Shown in pieces: positions 24,140-31,409 of a stretch of DNA of 31,409 nt. Made by a program: the position numbers and the translations under genes. Position 1 is the first letter of the stretch, and each line of letters starts with the position of its first letter. The notes beneath the pieces are model-generated. The model saw only the letters and a program-made list of their open reading frames with translations. It did no database searches and was not told the DNA's origin. The DNA comes from an uncultured Chloroflexota bacterium. GTDB taxonomy: Bacteria > Chloroflexota > Dehalococcoidia > CAUJGQ01. The DNA lies in contig CALFMN010000199.1 in NCBI GenBank assembly GCA_937879875.1, positions 1 to 31,409 of the forward strand. The letters run 5' to 3'.

Positions 24140-24766
24140 ATGCCGCGCTTCGGACTGCCGATCGGCGAAGACAAGTTCTACAGCCTGCTCGGTCAGGCCG
24201 CGGACAACCTCGTCGCGTCGAGCGTGCTGCTCGTCGAGACGATGGCGGACTTCGCCCATTTGCAGATGCGCGCCGAGCGCATGCGCGAGCTGGAGCACCA
24301 GGGCGACTTTCTCACGCATCAGATGATGAACCAGTTGCAGCAGAGCTTCGTCACGCCGATCGACCGCGAAGATATCGCCCACCTCGCCCAGGGTATGGAC
24401 GACGTGCTCGACCATATCGAAGCCGCCGTGACCGCGCTGTGCGACTACGATATCCCGGAGCCAACACCAAGCGCCCGTGATATGGCGGACGTGATCCAGC
24501 GCGTCAGCACGGCGCTGCAGCAGGCGATGGGTTTCATCCGGCATGCCGACCTGCGCGCTGTGCTGCCGATCACGGTCGAGGTCAACCGGCTGGAAAACCA
24601 GGGCGATCAGCTCTTTCGCGCCGCCATGCGCGACCTGTTCCAGAGTGAGCGCGACGTGCGCGATATCATCAAGTGGCGCGAGGTCTACGACGAGCTGGAG
24701 GCCGCTACGGACAGCGCCGAGGACGTGGCCAACGTCATGGAAGGCGTTGTGCTGAAGTACGGTTGA
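24140..24766 (+). CDS. DUF47/PhoU-like phosphate transport regulator
   Basis: This encodes 208 residues, all helical in character, with GGAGG about 5 nt before ATG 24140. It begins with FGLPIGEDKFYSLLGQAA and contains ERMRELEHQGDFLTHQMMNQ, FVTPIDREDIAHLAQGMDDV and VNRLENQGDQLFRAAMRDLF. The repeated E-x3-GD helices bind metals in PhoU-like proteins. It stands directly before a PiT transporter, the usual arrangement for TIGR00153-type proteins thought to modulate PiT. Confidence 0.92.
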   Translation: MPRFGLPIGEDKFYSLLGQAADNLVASSVLLVETMADFAHLQMRAERMRELEHQGDFLTHQMMNQLQQSFVTPIDREDIAHLAQGMDDVLDHIEAAVTALCDYDIPEPTPSARDMADVIQRVSTALQQAMGFIRHADLRAVLPITVEVNRLENQGDQLFRAAMRDLFQSERDVRDIIKWREVYDELEAATDSAEDVANVMEGVVLKYG

Positions 24767-24830
24767 CCCGTTCCGGACGCCGCACCGTTACGATCGCCAC
24801 TGGCGGCGATTCCGCTCGATGGAGTGTCCG

Positions 24831-25835
24831 GTGAATCTCAGCCTGCTCGGCGTCATTCTGATCATCGGCGTGGCGCTGACCTTCGATTTCATCAACGGCA
24901 TGCACGACGCGGCCAACTCGATCGCCACGGTCGTGAGCACGCGCGTGCTGCGGCCGATCCAGGCGGTAATCTGGGCGGCGCTCTTCAACTTCGTCGCGGC
25001 ATTTACATTCGGCGTCAGCGTGGCCAACACCGTTGGCAAGGGCACAATCAGCACAAGCATCGTGGACGAACGGCTGGTTCTTGCTGCCCTGCTCGGGGCG
25101 ATTGTCTGGGATATGTTGACCTGGTACTGGGGATTGCCCAGCAGCTCCTCCCACGCGCTCGTCGGCGGCCTTATCGGTGCGGGCGTGGTCAAGGCCGGCT
25201 GGCACGTGGTGGTTGCTCCAGGACTAGAGAAGACGGGCGTCTTCATCATCGCATCGCCCATTATCGGCTTCATCCTGGCGACGTTGCTTACGTCCTTGCT
25301 GCGTGCTGTCTTCCGTAACGTGCGCCCGTCGCTCGCGAATCCCGTCTTCCGGCGCTTGCAGCTTCTGTCCTCGGCCGCTGTGTCGCTCGGCCACGGTACG
25401 AGCGACGCGCAGAAGACCATGGGCATCATCAGCGTGCTGCTCTTCTCCACGGGGCATCTCGGCTCACATTTCTACGTGCCGCTCTGGGTGGTGCTCGCTG
25501 CTCATACCGCAATCGCCCTGGGCACACTGGCCGGCGGCTGGCGGATCGTGCAGACAATGGGCTCGCGCCTGACTTTGTTGGAACCGTACGGCGGCTTTAG
25601 TGCCGAGTTCTCAGCAGCGGCGTCGATCATTTACTCCGCCAGGCTGGGCGTGCCGGTGAGCTCGACGCACACGATCGCGGGCGCCATCGCGGGCGTCGGT
25701 TCGGCGCGGCGGGCCTCGGCGGTGCGCTGGCGGCTGGCCCAGTCGATCGTCTGGGCCTGGATCGTGACGATCCCCGCTGCGGCCGTGGTCGCGGCGCTGT
25801 TCTGGTTGCTGCTGCGGCTGCTGCCGGGGGGATGA
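24831..25835 (+). CDS. pit: PiT-family inorganic phosphate transporter
   Basis: This encodes 334 residues from GTG 24831, preferred because GGAG (24821-24824) is 6 nt away; ATG 24819 would overlap that site. It is a polytopic membrane protein of about ten segments. The two inverted family signatures are present: FDFINGMHDAANSIATVVS near the start, and GHGTSDAQKTMG in the middle. WYWGLPSSSSHALVGGL and GVPVSSTHTIAGAI are the paired re-entrant motifs. It imports metal-phosphate using a proton or sodium gradient. It is coupled to the next gene through ATGA. Confidence 0.94.
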   Translation: MNLSLLGVILIIGVALTFDFINGMHDAANSIATVVSTRVLRPIQAVIWAALFNFVAAFTFGVSVANTVGKGTISTSIVDERLVLAALLGAIVWDMLTWYWGLPSSSSHALVGGLIGAGVVKAGWHVVVAPGLEKTGVFIIASPIIGFILATLLTSLLRAVFRNVRPSLANPVFRRLQLLSSAAVSLGHGTSDAQKTMGIISVLLFSTGHLGSHFYVPLWVVLAAHTAIALGTLAGGWRIVQTMGSRLTLLEPYGGFSAEFSAAASIIYSARLGVPVSSTHTIAGAIAGVGSARRASAVRWRLAQSIVWAWIVTIPAAAVVAALFWLLLRLLPGG

Positions 25836-26875
25836 GCGATGCCGGCAACCGCGAGATCTGGATATCAGGCCGGCCACGGCAGCGGGTGCAAGGCCGCATC
25901 CGTGTCGCGCTACGGGAGCTGCAGCCAATGACGTGGGGACGGCTTGGCCGGGAGTTGCTGCTCGGGCTGCTGGCGCTCGCCTGCGCGCTGCTGGTGATCC
26001 TCCCCGTCCTCTGGCTCACGGATCGCGCCTATCACGAAGGGCTGTATACCCTGCTGATCGCGACCTGCGTGGCGGGTGCGCTGCTGCTGCTCTACCAGGT
26101 TCGGCTGCGGCCGGCGCTGCGCGAGCCGACGTTTCGCGCCGCAGCGGGCATTGCCGAAGCGCTGCGCGGCCCCGAAGCGGAAGCCCCGGAGCGGCAGTCG
26201 GATGCAGCCTTCCGAATCTGGGGGGGCGTGCCGATCGCGTTGCTGCGCGTGACGCTGCATCGTCCGGCAGATGGGACGCCCACCGCGCTGGCAGAAACGC
26301 TCTGCCGCTACGTGCGCGAGCGCGCCGCGCACACGGCGACGCTCAACTGGGCGCTGAGCGAGGTGGGCGGTGACCGGCTGCTTTTGCTGCAAGAGCCGGA
26401 GCGGACCGCCGCGCCGATCGCGCCGCTGCGCGGCACACTGGCGAGCACTTGCCTGCTCGAACAGAGCTTTTATCACCTGTGGAGCGCCAACGGCCCGGCG
26501 AGCTACGAAGAGCCGGTCGCCTTCGCCACCGTGCTGCTCGCGCAGGCCGTTGCCGGCCACGAGCCGGAGCTGCACGACCTGTCGGTGCGCATGGCCGAGC
26601 GGGTGGCACAGCTCCCGGACGTGGCCGGCGTCGAAATTCTGCAAAGCGAAGCGCGCGGCAATGAGCCACCCTACTTCCTCTGGCTGGCGGCGGGGCGCTC
26701 GCGCGCGGTGCGGCGGCAGGTCTATCTGGCGCTGGAACCGTCATCGGCCTCACAGGGCATCGCCTGGTCGATCGATCGCTTCGATCTGCTGGCCTGCGAC
26801 GCCTACGCCACGCTCGAAAGCCGCGGGGCAGCCGATCCGATCGCGCCCGGCGTGGCGACCAGCTTCCATGCGTGA
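25832..26875 (+). CDS. Hypothetical two-helix membrane protein
   Basis: This encodes 347 residues. ATG 25832 overlaps the pit stop codon (ATGA), so it is translated with the transporter. A basic N-terminus (RPRQRVQGRIRVALRE) precedes membrane helices at about 41-62 and 71-90. The remaining ~250 residues form a soluble domain without recognised motifs, likely cytoplasmic. The coupling suggests a part in phosphate uptake, but nothing in the sequence names one. Confidence 0.7.
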   Translation: MSDAGNREIWISGRPRQRVQGRIRVALRELQPMTWGRLGRELLLGLLALACALLVILPVLWLTDRAYHEGLYTLLIATCVAGALLLLYQVRLRPALREPTFRAAAGIAEALRGPEAEAPERQSDAAFRIWGGVPIALLRVTLHRPADGTPTALAETLCRYVRERAAHTATLNWALSEVGGDRLLLLQEPERTAAPIAPLRGTLASTCLLEQSFYHLWSANGPASYEEPVAFATVLLAQAVAGHEPELHDLSVRMAERVAQLPDVAGVEILQSEARGNEPPYFLWLAAGRSRAVRRQVYLALEPSSASQGIAWSIDRFDLLACDAYATLESRGAADPIAPGVATSFHA

Positions 26876-27066
26876 AGCGCAAGCGCCTGCCCGTCTGCGC
26901 TCTGCGAAACGTCCGCATGAACGCGCGTCCACGTGTGTCGATCGGCGTCTGATGCTGTACTGTAGCCATGTGCTGCGCCGCATAATCGTGCGAGCCGGGT
27001 GCCTTTGTGCCCTCGTGTCCTCGTGCCGATGAGCGCCGGCAGCGCGCGGCGACGAGGAGCGCACGT

Positions 27067-27789
27067 ATGCCTGGTCCGCTGGCTCTGGTCGGCTCGGGCG
27101 AATTCCTTGCGGAGATGGAGGCGACCGACCGGCTGCTGCTGGATGCCGCTCGGCCGCGGGCGGGACACGCGCTGATCGTGCCCACGGCCTCGGCGCTGGA
27201 ACCGGGTATGCCGGAGCAGTGGGCGGATCGCGGCATCAATCACTTCCGCGACCGGCTGGGGATCGAGGCACGGGCGGTGTTGATCCTCAACCACGAGATG
27301 GCCGACGAGCGCTTTGTGCCGCTGGTGCAGGAGGCCCGCTTCATCTACTTCTCCGGGGGCAGCCCGCAGCACCTGGTGAAGAGCATGGCGGGCAGCGCCT
27401 TCTGGGCGGCAGTGTATGCCCGCTGGCGCGACGGCGCGGCGCTGGCCGGCTGCAGCGCGGGTGCGATGATGCTCGGCGCGGTGCTGCAAAATATCGTCGG
27501 CCGATCGAACGAGACGCCCGCCGCGCTCGGCGTCGTGCCGGGAATCAGCTTGATTCCGCACTTCGACCGCATCGAGCACTACCGCCCCGGCGCGCTGGCC
27601 GCGGTGCGCGAACACCGCCAGACCGGCATCACGCTGCTCGGCGTCGACGAACTCACCGCCGCGCTCTGCATCGACGGCGTCTGGCAGGTGAGCGGGCACG
27701 GCAAGGTGCTCGTCGTGAGTGACGAGGGCGAGGTCACCTGCGCTGCGGGCGAACGGCTGCCACTGGCCTTACCGGTAGCAGCCGGCTGA
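27067..27789 (+). CDS. Peptidase S51 (cyanophycinase/peptidase E-like)
   Basis: This encodes 240 residues from ATG 27067, with GAGGAG upstream. The start PLALVGSGEFL, a middle FIYFSGGSPQHLVKSM and the nucleophile motif LAGCSAGAMMLG (Ser130) are those of the class I glutamine-amidotransferase-like S51 family. GISLIPHFDRIEHYRPG adds the conserved His. Members cleave aspartyl dipeptides or cyanophycin. Which applies here is not visible, and no cyanophycin synthetase lies nearby. Confidence 0.88.
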   Translation: MPGPLALVGSGEFLAEMEATDRLLLDAARPRAGHALIVPTASALEPGMPEQWADRGINHFRDRLGIEARAVLILNHEMADERFVPLVQEARFIYFSGGSPQHLVKSMAGSAFWAAVYARWRDGAALAGCSAGAMMLGAVLQNIVGRSNETPAALGVVPGISLIPHFDRIEHYRPGALAAVREHRQTGITLLGVDELTAALCIDGVWQVSGHGKVLVVSDEGEVTCAAGERLPLALPVAAG

Positions 27790-27891
27790 TCGAGGGAGTT
27801 CATCCGAACGCACAGCGCCTGCATGTGCGCTGCTCTCTAGAGTTGATCGTGATGCAGCTAAACACCCACCGTCGCCAAGAGGGTATCGCCC

Positions 27892-27929
27892 TACAATCGC
27901 AGGCCGGCGCAGAATGTGTCCGGCCTGCG
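27892..27929 (+). promoter_or_regulatory. Candidate cysS promoter -10 and leader hairpin
   Basis: A TACAAT (27892-27897) is followed immediately by a 10-bp stem, CGCAGGCCGG (27898-27907) with CCGGCCTGCG (27920-27929), loop 12 nt, then TTATT. No good -35 is seen. The stem would sit at the 5' end of the cysS message. It could instead terminate the S51 gene transcript, but the T-run is poor. Confidence 0.35.
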
Positions 27930-27988
27930 TTATTGCCATCGTTTGCGCCTGCGCTCTGACGCAGTTGGCGTGCTGTCCGGGGGAAGTC

Positions 27989-30166
27989 ATGGGGCCGTTC
28001 CATCTCTTTAACACGCTGAACCGCCGCGTCGAGCCGTTCGCTCCGCAGCAGCCGCCCGCGGTGCTGATGTATACCTGCGGCCCGACGGTGTACCGGCCGG
28101 TGCACATCGGCAATCTGCGCTCGTACCTGATGGCCGACTGGCTGCGGCGCGCGCTTGCGCGCGGCGGCTACCAGGTCCGGCAGGTTGTCAATATCACCGA
28201 CGTGGGGCACATGCGCCAGGAGCAGCTCGACCGCGGCGAGGACAAGGTCGTGGCCGCTGCGCTGGCAGCCGGGCAGACGCCGGCGGAGATCGCGGCCTTC
28301 TACACGCGCGCCTATCTCGCGGATCTGCGCACGCTGCATATCCTGCCGGCGGCCGAGAACCCGCGCGCCACCGACCACGTGCCGGAGATGATCGCGCTGA
28401 CGCAGCGGCTGCATGAGCGCGGGCATGCCTATTTCGCGGGTGGCAACGTCTACTTCGACGTCGCCTCGTTTCCGCGCTACGGGCAGCTCTCCGGCAATAC
28501 GCGCGGCGAGGCGCTGGCCGAGGGCGTGCGCGTGCAGTCCGACCCGCTCAAGCGCGACCCGCGCGACTTTGCCCTGTGGAAAGCGGCGGAAGCTGATCGC
28601 ACGCTCAAGTGGCCGAGCCCCTGGGGCGAGGGCTTCCCCGGCTGGCACATCGAATGCTCGGCGATGGCGATCAAGCACCTGGGGACGCAGCTGGATCTGC
28701 ACACCGGCGGCGTGGACAACATCTTTCCGCACCACGAGGACGAGTGCGCCCAGAGCGAGGCGGCGACGGGGCAGCAATTCGTCGGCCACTGGGTCCACGG
28801 CCAGCACCTGCTCGTCGACGGCCTGAAGATGGCGAAATCGACCGGCAACGCCTACACGCTCGGCGATCTGGCGGCGCGCGGCTTCGACCCGCTGGCGTTC
28901 CGTTATCTCTGCCTCACGGCGCACTACCGCCATCAGCTCAACTTCACCTTCGAGGCGTTGCGCTCGGCGCAGCAGGCGCTGGGCCGGCTGCGCGAGCGCG
29001 TCTTGCTGACGGCACCGCAGGCCGACAGCGGCTGGGCGCGGCCGTGGCTTGAGCGCTTCGATGCCGCTCTGACTCACGACCTCAATCTGCCGGAGGCGCT
29101 CGGCGTCGTCTGGCGCATGCTGCACGCGCCGGGCGACGAGGCGGCGAAGGTCGCCGCCCTGCTCGACGCGGACATGGTGCTTGGCCTTGACCTCGACGCG
29201 GAGCGCGACTCACGGCTGCCCGCGCCGATCGCTTCGCTTGTGCATGTGCGCGAGCGCGCCCGGCGGCACCACGACTTTGCCCGCGCCGACAGCCTGCGTG
29301 AGGTCATTCATGCCCGCCAGTTCGAGGTGCACGACACTGGTGCTGCGACATACGCTGTGCCGCACCCGCCGCCGCCGGCCGAGCAGGGCGTCACGCGCTC
29401 GGAGGAGATCGCCTCGCGGCTGAGCGAGCCGGATGCCTGCGCGATCACTCTCGGCCTCGTCGTCAACAACGCCGCGGACGATCTGCTGCGCTGCGCCCGC
29501 AGCGTTCTCTCCGCCTGCGGCGGGCGCGCGTTCGAGCTGCTGGTGATGGACAACGGCTCGACCGACGACACGCGCACCCGGCTAGACGAGCTCGCGGCGG
29601 CCGAGCCACGCGTGCGCGTCATTCGCGCCGATCACAACCTGGGCGAGGGCGCGGGCCGCAATGCCGTCTTGAAACAGGCGTTGGGGCACACGATTGTGCT
29701 GGTGGACACCTGCATCGAGTTCAGCGGCGATCCGCTCGGTCCGCTGCTGGCCGCGCTCGATCAGCCCGGCGTCGGCGCGGCGGGTGCCTACGGCCTCGCG
29801 GCTAACAGCCTGCACTGCTTCGACCCGGCCGAGGGCGACGCGATCGACGCGCTCGAAGGCTACCTGATCGCTATTCGCCGCTCTCGCGTGGCCGAGGTCG
29901 GCCTGATGGACGAGAAGTACCGCTTCTACCGCAACCTCGACCTCGACTACAGCTACCAGATCCGGGAGCACGGCTACCGGCTGGTGGCGGTGCCGGATCT
30001 GCCGCTGATCATGCATCCGCACCGCGTCTGGCACAGCCTGAGCGAGGAGCAGCGCGACTCCTTGAGCAAGAAGAACTTCAACCGCTTCCTGCACCGCTGG
30101 CGCGAGCACGCCGGCCAGCGCCTCGCCGTCGCCGCCGGAGCCGGCCGCTCGGGGAGCGAGCGGTGA
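27989..30166 (+). CDS. cysS: Cysteinyl-tRNA synthetase fused to GT2-like glycosyltransferase
   Basis: This encodes 725 residues from ATG 27989, with GGGGGAA just upstream; a start at 27914 would add a Cys-rich leader with no site. Residues 1 to about 458 are a complete class I CysRS. HIGN lies at 39-42 and KMAKS at 280-284. Zinc ligands C30, C223, H248 and E252 have the same 223-248-252 spacing as the E. coli enzyme. After a Pro-rich linker (about 458-484) a GT-A fold begins (ITLGLVVNNAADDLLRCARS), with VMDNGSTDDT near 519-528, NLGEGAGRNAVLKQA and VLVDTCIE at 570-577. It continues to MDEKYRFYRNLDLDYSYQIR. There is no stop, no start codon with a ribosome site, and no frame change at the junction. 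The downstream GT4 gene overlaps by 4 bp. Confidence 0.9.
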   Translation: MGPFHLFNTLNRRVEPFAPQQPPAVLMYTCGPTVYRPVHIGNLRSYLMADWLRRALARGGYQVRQVVNITDVGHMRQEQLDRGEDKVVAAALAAGQTPAEIAAFYTRAYLADLRTLHILPAAENPRATDHVPEMIALTQRLHERGHAYFAGGNVYFDVASFPRYGQLSGNTRGEALAEGVRVQSDPLKRDPRDFALWKAAEADRTLKWPSPWGEGFPGWHIECSAMAIKHLGTQLDLHTGGVDNIFPHHEDECAQSEAATGQQFVGHWVHGQHLLVDGLKMAKSTGNAYTLGDLAARGFDPLAFRYLCLTAHYRHQLNFTFEALRSAQQALGRLRERVLLTAPQADSGWARPWLERFDAALTHDLNLPEALGVVWRMLHAPGDEAAKVAALLDADMVLGLDLDAERDSRLPAPIASLVHVRERARRHHDFARADSLREVIHARQFEVHDTGAATYAVPHPPPPAEQGVTRSEEIASRLSEPDACAITLGLVVNNAADDLLRCARSVLSACGGRAFELLVMDNGSTDDTRTRLDELAAAEPRVRVIRADHNLGEGAGRNAVLKQALGHTIVLVDTCIEFSGDPLGPLLAALDQPGVGAAGAYGLAANSLHCFDPAEGDAIDALEGYLIAIRRSRVAEVGLMDEKYRFYRNLDLDYSYQIREHGYRLVAVPDLPLIMHPHRVWHSLSEEQRDSLSKKNFNRFLHRWREHAGQRLAVAAGAGRSGSER

Positions 30167-31332
30167 CGGAAGCGCCGCTGCGCGTGCTTTTCCTGACGCC
30201 GTATTACAAGCCGTACCTCGGCGGCATCGAGCGCGTGATCGAGCGCCTTTCCGCCGGCATGCTGCGCCGCGCCGACGTCGAGGCCGTCGGCGTGCTGACC
30301 ACACACTTCGAGTTTCCCCGCCACTGGATGGAGGGGCTGCCGCCGCGCGAACGGATGGACGGCGGCGTCGAGATCATCCGCTTGCCGGCCTGGCCCAAAA
30401 TCGCGCCGCCCTACTTCTCCGTGCCGCTCGTCTGGTTCCCGCCCGGCGCCATCCGCGAGGCGATCGCCGCCTTCCGGCCGAACGTGCTGCACTGGGTGGG
30501 CGACGGCTGGTTCTGGAGCCACTACCTCAGCGCCCGCTACGCGGCGCCGGGTACGGCCGTGATCTTCTCGCCGTCATTCCATACCCTGACGCGGGATAAA
30601 TTCTGGCTGCAGCCGATCAACATCGCGCTCTGCCGTCGCGCCGACCGCGTGACGGCGCTCTCGCCGCTCGAACGCAAAGCCGTGCGCCGCACGTATCATG
30701 TACCGCCGCGCAAGCACGTCGTCGTGCCGTGGGGCGTCGATCCAGACGACGGCCCGCCGGAGCCACGAGCGGCGGACGCGCCGCTCACGGTGCTCTGCGT
30801 CGGCCGGCTGGGCGAGCACAAGAATCAGCAGTTCTTGATCGCGGCGTTCGCCGCCGCGCTGCCGCGTCTCAAACGCGCCGCACGGCTGGTGCTGGTTGGC
30901 CGGGACGAGGGCGCACGCCAGGCGATCGAGCGCCAGATCCGCGATCTCGGCCTTGAACGCGTCGTGCTGATCGTCGGCGAGCTGTCCGACGCCGAAGTGC
31001 GCGCCTGGTACCACCGCGCGGATCTGTTCGCGCTGTTCTCACGCTACGAGGCGTTCGGCCTGGTCTTCTTCGAGGCGATGGTGGCCGGCGTGCCCGTGCT
31101 GACGCACCGCGTGGGCGCCAACGCACAACTGCTGCGCGAGGGCGCGGTTGCCGTACCCGAGCACAATCGCAGCGCCGCGGTCGAGAGCCTGGTGCGGCTG
31201 CTGAACGACGACGCGGCGCGGGCGGACCTGGGCGAGCAGGCGCGGCGCTACGCCGCGACCTTCACCTGGCCGCCGGTGCTCGACCGCTTCGTCGGGCTCT
31301 ATCGCGAGGCGTTGGCCGAGCGGCCTCAGTAG
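30163..31332 (+). CDS. Family 4 glycosyltransferase
   Basis: This encodes 389 residues from GTG 30163, overlapping the preceding stop codon (GTGA). The GT-B N-terminal domain opens with RVLFLTPYYKPYLGGIERVI. The C-terminal domain has VLCVGRLGEHKNQQFLIAAF, LVLVGRDEGARQAIE and the nucleotide-sugar motif SRYEAFGLVFFEAM with E296-x7-E304. It is a retaining transferase using an NDP-sugar. Donor and acceptor are unknown. Coupling to the GT2-containing fusion suggests both act on one glycan or glycolipid. Confidence 0.9.
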   Translation: MTEAPLRVLFLTPYYKPYLGGIERVIERLSAGMLRRADVEAVGVLTTHFEFPRHWMEGLPPRERMDGGVEIIRLPAWPKIAPPYFSVPLVWFPPGAIREAIAAFRPNVLHWVGDGWFWSHYLSARYAAPGTAVIFSPSFHTLTRDKFWLQPINIALCRRADRVTALSPLERKAVRRTYHVPPRKHVVVPWGVDPDDGPPEPRAADAPLTVLCVGRLGEHKNQQFLIAAFAAALPRLKRAARLVLVGRDEGARQAIERQIRDLGLERVVLIVGELSDAEVRAWYHRADLFALFSRYEAFGLVFFEAMVAGVPVLTHRVGANAQLLREGAVAVPEHNRSAAVESLVRLLNDDAARADLGEQARRYAATFTWPPVLDRFVGLYREALAERPQ

Positions 31333-31409
31333 CCGGGGCTGGTGTGGCAGAGGTTACTAGTAGGCAGTCACGCCGGGATTGTGGGATAGAGATGCTGCAA
31401 CCGAATGCG

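Noticed and set aside
27914..27988. Cys-rich 25-residue leader on CysRS
   Set aside because: It overlaps the leader hairpin and lacks a ribosome site; ATG 27989 gives the normal family start.
1..31409. CRISPR arrays, rRNA genes or transposase genes
   Set aside because: None seen: no spaced direct repeats of CRISPR type, no rRNA sequence, and no DDE or HUH transposase motifs in plausible frames.

Overview
The window is a GC-rich bacterial chromosome segment. Its core is the widely conserved cluster rpsB-tsf-pyrH-frr-uppS-cdsA-dxr-rseP, with thrC and proS further downstream. The gene families, a CIRCE-type heat-shock operator and abundant heptanucleotide intergenic repeats suggest a Chloroflexota-like organism. 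That is an inference: no 16S or other decisive taxonomic marker is present, and an actinobacterial-type lineage is not excluded.

Layout. (1) Positions 1-4742 are a loose accessory region: the 5' part of a deazaflavin-dependent nitroreductase-family gene, an Asp-box beta-propeller gene, a decayed adenylate-cyclase fragment with a Trp-to-stop change, a small membrane protein under a 32-bp perfect palindrome containing an SOS-box-like core, a hypothetical gene broken by a stop and a frameshift, and an intact tyrosine recombinase. (2) Positions 4842-4960 hold tRNA-Ser(GCU) and its terminator. (3) Positions 5031-8166 hold miaB, then three minus-strand genes: a Tat-exported L,D-transpeptidase, dtd and an FmdB-type zinc ribbon protein. 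The zinc ribbon gene has a promoter overlapped by a CIRCE-like element. (4) Positions 8482-20322 hold the translation, nucleotide, isoprenoid, lipid and site-2-protease cluster, then a small membrane ORF, a sugar isomerase-like TIM barrel, threonine synthase and prolyl-tRNA synthetase. (5) Positions 20304-23880 are minus-strand metabolic genes: a histidine phosphatase, a lower-GC VOC protein, and an SDR plus cyclase-family pair. (6) Positions 24140-26875 hold a DUF47/PhoU-like protein, a PiT phosphate transporter and a coupled membrane protein. (7) Positions 27067-31332 hold an S51 peptidase, a cysteinyl-tRNA synthetase fused in frame to a GT2-like glycosyltransferase domain, and a GT4 glycosyltransferase overlapping it by 4 bp.

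The most noteworthy observations are the CysRS-GT2 fusion coupled to a GT4 gene; the CIRCE-like operator over the FmdB-family promoter; two fold-back inverted-repeat elements of about 200 bp (6345-6560 and 15581-15783); heptad repeat arrays that begin at gene ends; and the SOS-like palindrome inside the decaying accessory region next to an integrase and a tRNA.
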